Both the position numbers and the translations under genes were made by a program. Source: Ardenticatenaceae bacterium (GTDB taxonomy: Bacteria; Chloroflexota; Anaerolineae; Promineifilales; Promineifilaceae). Taken from it: a stretch of 64,000 nucleotides of DNA. The notes below the pieces were generated by a model that worked only from the letters and a program-made list of their open reading frames with translations, was not told where the DNA came from and made no database searches. Shown one piece after another: positions 8,771 through 16,306 of the stretch. The stretch is from assembly GCA_020634415.1 (NCBI GenBank), contig JACKBT010000003.1, positions 62,001-126,000 on the forward strand, read 5' to 3'. Each line of letters begins with the position of its first letter. Position 1 is the first letter of the stretch.

Positions 8771-9312
8771 TCGTCCTTTTGCTGGTGCTGAAGAGCCTCC
8801 GCCAATTCGGGATGGGGCTGCCAACGGCCGTTCAGCCACACCATCTTATCCCACGGAAACAACACCAACGCATCCGTCACCAACCCCGTCACCTCTGGCA
8901 TCGGCTCCGCCCAACTATGGCTCACCAGACTCGCCGTAATCACCTGGGCAGCCCCCTGCTGGCGCACCCGCTGGGCCACCAACGCCAACGTCTCACCCGT
9001 GTCCGCCATCTCATCCACCACCGCCACCACCTTACCCGCTACCTCGGTAGACACATCCACCTTCCACACCGGCTTCTCATACACGACCTCATCATTCACG
9101 CGGCGCGTCACACGCACAGGAAACAACTCACGGCGCAGCGAACAAGCAACGGCCGTTGCCGGAAACAACCCCGCCCGCGCCGTCCCCACAATCACCTCCA
9201 CCCCCATCTCTCCCAGCTTCGCCGCCAACACCCGCACCAACTCCCCAAACCCCTCCCAACTAATCTCCGCCACTCCTTCCCGCGTCGCGTAATCATAACT
9301 TTGTCGTCCCAT
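8767..9312 (-). CDS. Phosphoribosyltransferase, xanthine/purine type
   Basis: A 181-residue type I PRTase. The PRPP-binding loop is VVAVVDEMADTGETL, with the first position of the usual acidic pair as D and the second as E. An upstream IVGTARAGLFPA loop and the WEGF N-terminal region match the bacterial Gpt/xanthine-guanine PRTase-like group. It would transfer ribose-5-phosphate from PRPP to a purine base, but the exact base is not predictable. I chose the ATG at 9312, with GAGGAA about 9 nt upstream, over an in-frame GTG at 9333. It overlaps the DinB start by 4 nt. Confidence 0.8.
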   Translation of the reverse strand: MGRQSYDYATREGVAEISWEGFGELVRVLAAKLGEMGVEVIVGTARAGLFPATAVACSLRRELFPVRVTRRVNDEVVYEKPVWKVDVSTEVAGKVVAVVDEMADTGETLALVAQRVRQQGAAQVITASLVSHSWAEPMPEVTGLVTDALVLFPWDKMVWLNGRWQPHPELAEALQHQQKDE

Positions 9313-9370
9313 CTTTTTAATTTCCTCGCCCACGGCGAATCAGTAAGTGTTCGTTTTTAACTTAACGGTT

Positions 9371-9418
9371 TTGGAGATTAGAGATTGGAGACTGGTCAAT
9401 CTCCAATCTCCAATCTCT
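9371..9418. repeat. GAGATTG/GAGACTG heptad hairpin, copy 2
   Basis: TTGGAGATTAGAGATTGG and the opposing TCAATCTCCAATCTCCAATC form a hairpin of 7-nt units between the PRTase and aroC genes. Confidence 0.8.
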
Positions 9419-9518
9419 TGCTGAACTGCAACATTATTTATAAACGTTTACTCAACATAGGGGTACAAGGCGCATACGGATACACCATTATACAAATAAA
9501 CCAATATACCTCCCCCTC

Positions 9519-10697
9519 TCACCCAAAACCAAACCGCCAGGGCACATTATCCATCACCAAATCAGCCAAACGCGCCTGCCGCAGCGCCTGGAACCGCGGT
9601 TCCATCTCCCCTATGCTGTCACCACCCAGCTTCTCCAGCAGCGCATCCGCCAGCGTAATCGCCATCATCGCCTCACCCACAACGGCCGCTCGCGGCACCG
9701 CACAAAAATCAGACCGCTCATACACCGTCAAATCCTCCTCACCCGTCGCCAAATTCACCGAGCGGCGCGGATTCAACACCGTCGAAATCGGCTTCATCGC
9801 CGCCCGCACCACCACCGGCTCACCCGTCGTAATACCCCCCTCAAACCCACCGCTGTTATTCGTCTGCCGCCTCAACGACTGCCCATCTTCCGCCAGAAAA
9901 ATCTCATCATGCACCTGCGATCCAGGCAAATAGGCATTACCAAAACCACGCCCAATCTCCACACCCTTAATAGCCTGAATCGAGCCAATCGCCCCCATCA
10001 ACCGCGCACTCAAACGGCGATCCCAATGCACATAGCTGCCCAATCCCGGCGGCAGCCCCAACGCCACCATCTCAAACACCCCTCCCACTGTATCCTTCGC
10101 CTGCATAATCTCCCAAATCTTGGCCCGCATCGCCGCCACCGCTTCGGGAATGGGGCAGCGAATATCATTCTCCTCCGCTGCCGCGAAGCGTTCCAGATAA
10201 GGCATCGCCGCCGGAATATCAGCCTCCACCTCACCGATGCTGGTCACATAACTGCCAATAATCACCCCAAAATAGGCCAGATACTGCTTGCAGATCGCGC
10301 CCACCGCCACCCGAGCGGCCGTTTCCCGTGCCGATGATCGCTCCAAAGTCAAACGCAATTCGCCATAACCATACTTGATCGCTCCCGTTAAATCGGCATG
10401 TCCAGGTCGTGGTGTGGTAATAGGCGTAATATCCCTATCCTTCCACTTAACATAATCCAAATTAGTCATATTAATGGCAATCGGTGCACCCGTCGTACGG
10501 CCGTTCATCACCCCCGCCGTAATCTCCACCGCATCCTTCTCAATCTTCATCCGCCCCCCAGAGCCATACCCCTTCTGGCGGCGAGCCATCTGCACATTCA
10601 TCTCCTCAACATCCAACAGCAAACCAGCGGGCATTCCTTCCAAAACGGCCGTTAACTGCGGCCCATGCGACTCCCCAGCCGTCAAAAAACGTAACAT
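9519..10697 (-). CDS. aroC: Chorismate synthase
   Basis: This 392-residue enzyme converts 5-enolpyruvylshikimate-3-phosphate to chorismate using reduced FMN, the last step of the shikimate pathway. It starts with the hallmark LRFLTAGESHGPQL; the second signature, RPGHADLTGAIKYGYGELR followed by ERSSARETAARVAVGA, carries the conserved Arg/His residues. The C-terminus ends DLVMDNVPWRFGFG, typical of full-length proteins. The start at 10697 (MLRFLT) is placed by GGAGG five nt upstream; another ATG directly precedes it. No other shikimate gene is adjacent. Four ACGGCCGT or near-match octamers lie within it. Confidence 0.95.
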   Translation of the reverse strand: MLRFLTAGESHGPQLTAVLEGMPAGLLLDVEEMNVQMARRQKGYGSGGRMKIEKDAVEITAGVMNGRTTGAPIAINMTNLDYVKWKDRDITPITTPRPGHADLTGAIKYGYGELRLTLERSSARETAARVAVGAICKQYLAYFGVIIGSYVTSIGEVEADIPAAMPYLERFAAAEENDIRCPIPEAVAAMRAKIWEIMQAKDTVGGVFEMVALGLPPGLGSYVHWDRRLSARLMGAIGSIQAIKGVEIGRGFGNAYLPGSQVHDEIFLAEDGQSLRRQTNNSGGFEGGITTGEPVVVRAAMKPISTVLNPRRSVNLATGEEDLTVYERSDFCAVPRAAVVGEAMMAITLADALLEKLGGDSIGEMEPRFQALRQARLADLVMDNVPWRFGFG

Positions 10698-10803
10698 CAT
10701 CTCCTCCAAAAACGAAAGGCAGAAAGATGAACACCGTCACCCCTCTGCCTTTTCACATCAAAAAAAATTCTAGGACTTTAAGAGTTTAAGAAACTCACCC
10801 CAG

Positions 10804-11355
10804 CTATTCCTCATACACTTCCCAGCCTAAACCTTGCGCCTGCTCCAGACCATCAGCCAAAACCTCCACCCGAAAATGCTCACTCGTTGGCTGACCACAC
10901 GCCGCAGCCACAATCAACTCCACCGTCCCCTGATCCACAACCACAACACCGGCCGTATCCAAAGCCGCTACCGCTTCATCCAGGTCAGCATATTCACCAC
11001 TGCCTTCCTCACACTGCACCCCCACCGGGAACACCATCCACACCGTTTCACCCTCTGCCGGATAAGCCGACTCCGGCTGGGCAATAGCCTCACCGGCTGG
11101 GTAAGCAGATTCTGGCTGTGTGACTGGTTCAGGTTTGGCGGGATATTCTTCAGGAACGGCCGTTGCCTCCGGCTCAGTTACCGATTCACCTTCACCTTCA
11201 GGCACAGGCGTAATTGTCGGGCGCGGGAACACATCCCCCTCCCCTTCCGTCTCTGTCCGATCAGGTACTGTTGTAGCTGCATCCGGTGCGGGGCCACAAG
11301 CTATCACCAACACCAAAACAAACACACACAGCATCAAAAATCTCGATTTATTCAT
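10804..11355 (-). CDS. Thr/Glu/Pro-rich lipoprotein of unknown function
   Basis: A 183-residue protein with a lipoprotein signal peptide: MNKSRF, a hydrophobic stretch and the lipobox VIAC with Cys near position 20. A low-complexity linker follows, including two QPESAYPA units, then a folded C-terminal domain (about 105-183) with two cysteines. I do not recognise the domain. The ATG at 11355 is preceded by AAGGAG at good spacing. It is transcribed divergently from the thioredoxin-cyclophilin lipoprotein gene, and the two share a hairpin-bearing intergenic region. Confidence 0.65.
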   Translation of the reverse strand: MNKSRFLMLCVFVLVLVIACGPAPDAATTVPDRTETEGEGDVFPRPTITPVPEGEGESVTEPEATAVPEEYPAKPEPVTQPESAYPAGEAIAQPESAYPAEGETVWMVFPVGVQCEEGSGEYADLDEAVAALDTAGVVVVDQGTVELIVAAACGQPTSEHFRVEVLADGLEQAQGLGWEVYEE

Positions 11356-11392
11356 CAAATCACTCCTTGTCTTTTCCTTAAAAGGTACGGTA

Positions 11393-11427
11393 GATTTTAC
11401 CCTGTAACCCATGAACGTGGTAAAATC
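11393..11427. promoter_or_regulatory. Inverted repeat between divergent lipoprotein genes
   Basis: GATTTTACC (11393-11401) and GGTAAAATC (11419-11427) form a perfect 9-bp inverted repeat midway between the two divergent starts. It could be an operator or a hairpin in a leader; nothing decides. Confidence 0.35.
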
Positions 11428-11486
11428 CGCCATCTAAATCAGTTAACGATGGAACAGTTTGTTTAGTTCCAAAAGGTTAATCCTAT

Positions 11487-12848
11487 ATGAAAAAGCATCT
11501 TTGGTTACTATTTATTCTACTTCTACTCATCGGCTGTGGGCCGAGCGGGGGACAGCCCGCCGACATCGCCCAGGAACCAGCCGCCAGCAACGTCATAGCC
11601 GAAGTAGCGGCAACGGCCGTTCCCACCGCCACCAGCGCCCCCACCGCACCGCCCGAACCAACCAACACCACCCAACCAACAGCCGAACCAGAAACCAACG
11701 ACGAACCAGAATCAACCACAGAAACCGAAGAACTAGGCACCGCCAGCAATGAGCTGGCTGCCACCACCTTCCCCGCCACCACTGTAGAAGAAGCGGCCGT
11801 TATTCGAGACAACGACTGGGCCAAAGGAGCCACCGACCCCGCCGTCACCATCATCGAATACGGCGACTTCCAATGACCGGGCTGCGCCGCCTTGTCTCCC
11901 GTGTTGGAGCAACTCGTAGAAGCCTATCCCGATCAAGTACAACTCATTTACCGTCACTTCCCCCTCAGCGGCCACGTCCACGCCATCAAAGCCGCCCAAG
12001 CCGCAGAAATCGCTGGCGACCAGGGCCAATTCTGGGCCTTCCATGATGCCCTCTTCGAAGACCAACGCGAATGGTCTGGCCTAGACGAAGCCACCTTCCG
12101 CGACTTCCTCATAGACATGGCCGACGATTTAGGCCTAGATGTCGCCCAATTCACCGCCGATCTCGACGCTGGCACACATATAGATTATGTCAACACCTTA
12201 TTCGACGAATCTGTCAATCTTGGCCTGCCCGGCACACCCGCTGTCATCTTCGATGGCATCCTCCTGGCTGGCAACCAACTACCCTTCGACCTGTGGATAT
12301 GGGACGCCTACGTGCAATTAGTCCTGCTCGAAGACCGCCAATACAGTACCGCCCCAGAGATGACCATCAACCCCGAAGCCACCTACCACGCCACCGTCAC
12401 CATGGAATCCGGCGATCAATTCACCATCGAACTCCTACCCCAATCCGCACCCCAAACCGTCAACAGCTTCATCTTCCTCGCACAAGCAGGCTGGTTTGAT
12501 GGCGTCACCTTCCACCGCGTTTTGCCCGGATTCGTCGCCCAAACAGGCGACCCCACCGGCACAGGCATCGGCGGCCCCGGCTACACCATCCCCAACGAAA
12601 TAGACCCCACCCTTTCCCACAGCGAACCGGGCATGGTAGCCATGGCCAACTCCGGCCCCGACACCAACGGCAGCCAATGGTACATCACCCTCAGTGATGT
12701 CTCCCAACTAGACGGCAGTTACACCATCTTCGGCCGTGTCATTGAAGGCATGGATATTGTCGAAGCCATCACCCCCCGCGATCCCTCACAAAATCCAAAC
12801 CTGCCTGCCGGAGACACAATCACCTCAATTACCATCGAGGAACAGTAG
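11487..12848 (+). CDS. Candidate selenoprotein: DsbA-like thioredoxin fused to cyclophilin, lipoprotein
   Basis: Read through one in-frame TGA (codon 130), this encodes 453 residues. Order: lipoprotein signal (MKKHLWLLFILLLLIGC), Thr/Pro/Glu-rich linker to about 100, DsbA-type thioredoxin domain (about 105-290), cyclophilin peptidyl-prolyl isomerase domain (about 300-453). The redox motif reads IIEYGDFQ-U-PGC, where relatives have FQCPxC, so TGA stands exactly at the nucleophilic cysteine; the cis-proline loop LPGTPAVIF (Pro about 251) is intact. The cyclophilin keeps FHRVLPGFVAQTGD and SQWYIT. The frame is open to a TAG at 12848. Sec decoding is inferred; a point mutation or sequencing error of TGC/TGT is the alternative. 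Without read-through a 129-residue truncated lipoprotein would result. Confidence 0.75.
11892..11912 (+). promoter_or_regulatory. Putative bacterial SECIS element
   Basis: Starting 16 nt after the TGA, UUG (11892-11894) pairs with CAA (11910-11912), U11895 is bulged, CUCC (11896-11899) pairs with GGAG (11906-11909), and the apical loop is CGUGUU. Known bacterial SECIS hairpins, such as E. coli fdhF, likewise have a lower stem, a bulged U, a short upper stem and a loop containing GU. The loop begins 24 nt after the UGA, within the range accepted for bSECIS. The structure was found by eye, without a folding calculation. Confidence 0.55.
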
Positions 12849-12906
12849 CGTAAAGGCGTGCCTTTACATTGAGGAACAGTAGGGTAAAGGCGCGCCTTTA
12901 CCCTAC
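12837..12906. repeat. Tandem duplication with GTAAAGGCGCGCCTTTAC palindromes
   Basis: GAGGAACAGTAG followed by a GTAAAGGCG[T/C]GCCTTTAC palindrome occurs twice in tandem. The first copy contains the last three codons and the stop of the upstream gene, so a coding 3' end was duplicated with the palindrome. A related palindrome lies at 52215-52242. Confidence 0.75.
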
Positions 12907-12919
12907 TACCAGGAAGATC

Positions 12920-13651
12920 ATGCAGCCAAAAATAAACGCCCTCGGGGGCTTCGTTCTGCTAATCATTCTGACCACACTCGCCTGCACCATTCCCGGCAGA
13001 GGCTCTTCTGGCCCCGCCGCCACCCCCACCCCCATGGGCGACACCCTCATCTTCAAAATACCCGTCTACACCTACAATTTAGAGCCAGGTGGCATTGTGC
13101 CTGGCACACGGTTGGAATACGTAGGGCGGGACGAAGGTATTTACAATGTGAAGATTGACGGACTGCCAGCCAGCAAGCGCACGGGCGACTCCTTCATCTG
13201 GAACGGCATTATGGCCCCCGGTGTGCATGGCAGCTATAACCTGCGTATTACCACCGCCATTTTAGGCGGCTTGCCCGTTGGCGGCCCCGTAGACCTCACC
13301 ATTCTCAACCCCAACCCCATTGAGCGCACGGCCTTGCCCCTGAATGAGGAGATTTTTCTAGCCTACAACAATATTCTCGTCAATTACATTATTCCGCAGG
13401 GACGGCAAATCCCCGGTTCAACTCTGATATTTGAGGGAATTGTGACGCAGGGAGAAGGGGAGCAGGCCACACAACTGGCGCAGCTCTCTGGCCTCACTGG
13501 CTACCCCTATCTGGCTATTGGCGATTCGCTGGTGTGGATGGGCAACTTGCGTGATAACGTGGTGGTGCGCTACAACTTGCGTGCTTTGGCGATTAATGAC
13601 AATGGCCTGCGCCTGGATGGCACGGCCGAATTATGGATACTGAATCAGTAA
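12920..13651 (+). CDS. Lipoprotein of unknown function
   Basis: A 243-residue protein with a lipoprotein signal (MQPKINALGGFVLLIILTTL then AC lipobox), a short Pro/Thr linker (AATPTPMGD) and a C-terminal beta-rich region of about 190 residues with repeated features: two segments of the form GTRLEYVGR...KRTGDSFIWNG and GSTLIFEG...AIGDSLVWMGN look like an internal duplication. I do not recognise a named domain. The start is at 12920, 3-4 nt after AGGAAG. It lies 71 bp downstream of the thioredoxin-cyclophilin gene, separated by palindromes, and may share its transcript. Confidence 0.65.
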   Translation: MQPKINALGGFVLLIILTTLACTIPGRGSSGPAATPTPMGDTLIFKIPVYTYNLEPGGIVPGTRLEYVGRDEGIYNVKIDGLPASKRTGDSFIWNGIMAPGVHGSYNLRITTAILGGLPVGGPVDLTILNPNPIERTALPLNEEIFLAYNNILVNYIIPQGRQIPGSTLIFEGIVTQGEGEQATQLAQLSGLTGYPYLAIGDSLVWMGNLRDNVVVRYNLRALAINDNGLRLDGTAELWILNQ

Positions 13652-13677
13652 TCAGTGATCTCTAGTAATTATTCAGT

Positions 13678-13745
13678 CCCTCGAGTGAAAAATCCTCCCG
13701 GAGGTTTCTTTTATGGAGGCTCTCTCGAGGGAAAACCTCCGGGAG
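13678..13745. repeat. Interleaved inverted repeats upstream of glycosidase
   Basis: CCCTCGAG (13678-13685) pairs with CTCGAGGG (13724-13731), and CTCCCGGAGGTTT (13695-13707) pairs perfectly with AAACCTCCGGGAG (13733-13745). The order A-B-A'-B' is that of a pseudoknot. The element lies in the leader of the glycosidase gene. Confidence 0.6.
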
Positions 13746-13817
13746 AGTGAACAGTTACGATCTCTAATCGGTTTACGCATTACCGATTACGGATCATTGT
13801 CACAGACGGCAGTAAGC

Positions 13818-15323
13818 ATGTCCTCATCAAAATACCCCTACGGCCTCGATCCCTTGGTGGGCCAAAACCCCTTTCGTGACCAAACCTATGAATTTCACCC
13901 TATCCCCTCTTTTGTAGAGGTTAAGGCCGAATTGCCAGGGCCGGTGCTGCCGGATCGGCCGTTATGGACTGAAATGTATTGGCGGGCCTGGGAAGTAGCC
14001 TGGTCACACCTGCGCCGCCCCACGGCGGAAAATGGTTTTGTCGCCAACTTCATCGAGCCAGCCTATAACGACCACCTGTTCATGTGGAACTGTGCTTTTA
14101 TGATGCAGTTTGGATTATACGGCCGTTCCTCCTTCAACTTCATGGGCACACTCGACAACTTCTATGCCCGGCAGCACGAAGATGGCTTTATCTGCCGCGA
14201 GATTGACATCGCTACCGGCCAAGATTTCTTTTACCCCTTTGACCCCAACAGCACCGGCCCCAATATTTTAGCCTGGGCCGAGTGGCGCTATTTTCGCATG
14301 ACGGGAGACGACGGCCGTTTAGCCCAAATCTTTCACCCCCTCCTCGCCTACCACAACTGGTGCCGCCGCCACCGCACCTGGCCTTCCGGCCTCTATTGGG
14401 CCACCGGCATGAGCAGCGGCATGGACAACCAGCCCCGCGTCCCCGACAGCAGACTCCACCATCGCCACTGGTCGTGGGCCGATGCCACCATTCAAGCCTC
14501 CCTCAACTGCCTCATTCTCAGCCAAATGGCCACCCAACTCGGCGAAACAGAACTCTCACTCAACTTAAATGAAGAGCGCAGCCACCTGGTACAGCTCATC
14601 AACAGCCGTTTGTGGAATAGTGAAGCCAAATTTTATCAAGATGTGGACAGAAACGGCCGTTTCAGCCCCGTCAAAAGCATCGGCGCTTACTGGGCCTTGC
14701 TCGACAAAGGCATCATCCCCGAAGACAACCTGGCCGACTTTGTGCAGCCCCTGCGCGAAAATTGGGCCTTCAAACTAGACCACTGCATCCCCAGCCAATC
14801 AGCCGACAGCGACGGCTACAACCAGGCTGGCAACTACTGGCGCGGCGGCGTATGGGCCAACACCAACTACATGGTACTCAAAGGCTTACGCAACATCGGC
14901 CAACGCGCCCTGGCCCACGAAATCGCCCTCAACCACCTTACCAACGTCGCCAACGTCTACCAACACACCGATACCTTTTGGGAATATTACATGCCCGAAT
15001 CGGCCGAACCAGGCGAAAAAGCCCGACCCGATTTTGTGGGCATCACCGGCCTCACACCCATTGCCATTTTGCTGGAAGATGTCATCGGCATCAGCGTAGA
15101 TTGGCCGCAGCGGCGCGTGCTGTGGGATCGGCGGCTGGAGTGTGCCGAGGAATATGGCGTGCGCAACTACCCCCTGGGCAGCGAAGGCACAATGGACCTG
15201 CTGGGTGATGCCGAAAAAGCCACCGTCATCACCGACGTACCCTTTACGCTCACAATCCAGCTCAATGGCGAAAATGTGCAAGCGGCCGTTTCCACCGGCA
15301 CCACCGAAATTGATTTGAGTTAA
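13818..15323 (+). CDS. GH63/MGH1-like (alpha/alpha)6-barrel glycoside hydrolase
   Basis: About 501 residues, resembling the mannosylglycerate-hydrolase/glucosidase (GH63) type of alpha/alpha toroid. Recognisable blocks are AYNDHLFMWNCAFMMQFG, GFICREIDI, an acidic GLYWATGMSSGMDNQPR, HHRHWSWADATIQASL and the C-terminal SDGYNQAGNYWRGGVWANTNY with its conserved W-R-G. Such enzymes release glucose or mannose from small glycosides or storage glucans; the substrate here is unknown. I placed the start at 13818 (MSSSKYP) because the longer frame from 13713 runs through palindromic repeat DNA. There is no signal peptide, so it is probably cytoplasmic. Confidence 0.75.
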   Translation: MSSSKYPYGLDPLVGQNPFRDQTYEFHPIPSFVEVKAELPGPVLPDRPLWTEMYWRAWEVAWSHLRRPTAENGFVANFIEPAYNDHLFMWNCAFMMQFGLYGRSSFNFMGTLDNFYARQHEDGFICREIDIATGQDFFYPFDPNSTGPNILAWAEWRYFRMTGDDGRLAQIFHPLLAYHNWCRRHRTWPSGLYWATGMSSGMDNQPRVPDSRLHHRHWSWADATIQASLNCLILSQMATQLGETELSLNLNEERSHLVQLINSRLWNSEAKFYQDVDRNGRFSPVKSIGAYWALLDKGIIPEDNLADFVQPLRENWAFKLDHCIPSQSADSDGYNQAGNYWRGGVWANTNYMVLKGLRNIGQRALAHEIALNHLTNVANVYQHTDTFWEYYMPESAEPGEKARPDFVGITGLTPIAILLEDVIGISVDWPQRRVLWDRRLECAEEYGVRNYPLGSEGTMDLLGDAEKATVITDVPFTLTIQLNGENVQAAVSTGTTEIDLS

Positions 15324-15324
15324 A

Positions 15325-15360
15325 CCGTAAAACGTAGCTTACGTTTTACACGTTACGCTT
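15325..15360. repeat. CGTAAAACG family hairpin, copy 2
   Basis: CCGTAAAACGTAGCTTACGTTTTACACGTTACG is a compact hairpin filling the 44-bp gap between the glycosidase and EEP genes. Confidence 0.7.
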
Positions 15361-15367
15361 CACGCCC

Positions 15368-16135
15368 ATGAACCTCACCCTTGCCACCATCAACCTGCGC
15401 CACAACGCCGACCGCTGGCGCGAACGCCGCCAACTCTTGCTGGCCCAACTGCTCGACGCGGCCCCCGACCTGATCAGCTTGCAAGAAGTCAGCTTCCCCA
15501 TTGGGCAGGGCACATGGCTGCGCAAACAGATCAACGTGCGCCTTACTGGCTCCACCAACCAACCCTACCAACTGGTGCAAAAGCGCAAACACCACTTCCC
15601 CAAAGGCTATTATGAAGGCATCGGCATCCTCACCAAGCTGCCCGTATTGGATCAGGATTGGGTGGCTTTGGGGTATGGGGGACGGGTAGCCTTGCGAGTA
15701 AATGTAGAACTGCCCACGCGCCAAACAGTTGATTTTGTCGCCATCCATTTGCACCACATCTCTACCGATAAACAAGCGCGGCAGGAGCAGGTGATGAAGA
15801 TGATGAACTGGCTAAACGGCCGTCGCCGCGTCCCCCGCCAAATCATTGCTGGCGATTTCAACGAAACCCCCACCGGCCCCGCCATCCAGACCATGAAACA
15901 GGCATACCATTCCGCTTATGAGCTGGCAAACGGCCGTGAACCAATCGCCACCTTCCCCACCGCCCTCGTCCAGCGCCCCACCGACTGGACCGGCTGCCTC
16001 GATTATATTTTTCTCTCAAAAGCCATTGATGGTGTAAAATCAGCCAAAATCTTTTGCGACAAAGCCGCGCCCGATGATGACACCTTATATCCATCAGACC
16101 ACGTTGGCTTACTCGCCAACCTCACAATCAAGTAG
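15368..16135 (+). CDS. Endonuclease/exonuclease/phosphatase (EEP) family protein
   Basis: A 255-residue EEP-superfamily metal-dependent hydrolase. The family motifs are in order: TINLRHNADRW at the N-terminus, LISLQEVS (metal-binding Glu), VDFVAIHLHH, IIAGDFNETP (catalytic Asp and Asn), and the C-terminal PSDHVGLLA (Asp-His). These enzymes cleave phosphodiesters in nucleic acids or phospholipids, or act as sugar or inositol phosphatases; the substrate is not predictable. There is no signal peptide. The ATG at 15368 lies immediately after a repeat hairpin, and no Shine-Dalgarno is obvious. Confidence 0.85.
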   Translation: MNLTLATINLRHNADRWRERRQLLLAQLLDAAPDLISLQEVSFPIGQGTWLRKQINVRLTGSTNQPYQLVQKRKHHFPKGYYEGIGILTKLPVLDQDWVALGYGGRVALRVNVELPTRQTVDFVAIHLHHISTDKQARQEQVMKMMNWLNGRRRVPRQIIAGDFNETPTGPAIQTMKQAYHSAYELANGREPIATFPTALVQRPTDWTGCLDYIFLSKAIDGVKSAKIFCDKAAPDDDTLYPSDHVGLLANLTIK

Positions 16136-16191
16136 TATCTCAAGATTGGTTCTATTTTGTTGGTCTTTGAGCAATTGATTGGGTAATAAAT

Positions 16192-16238
16192 GTAGAGCGA
16201 TTTTGCAAATCGCCCGGACGATTTACAAAATCGTCCAA
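16192..16238. repeat. GATTTACAAAATCG family hairpin, copy 2
   Basis: GAGCGATTTTGCAAATCGCC and the opposing GGACGATTTACAAAATCGTC form a hairpin between the EEP and thrC genes, related to 6012-6055 and 52319-52364. Confidence 0.75.
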
Positions 16239-16306
16239 CACTGTTTCCCAAATTTACTTTTTAGAACACAAGCAGATTGAACCAATCTATTCCAAAGGAA
16301 CAATCC

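Noticed and set aside
11892..12848. A separate gene starting at TTG 11892
   Set aside because: It would start in the middle of the thioredoxin active site, just after the PGC, with no ribosome-binding site and no signal peptide. Reading through the TGA restores a complete domain.
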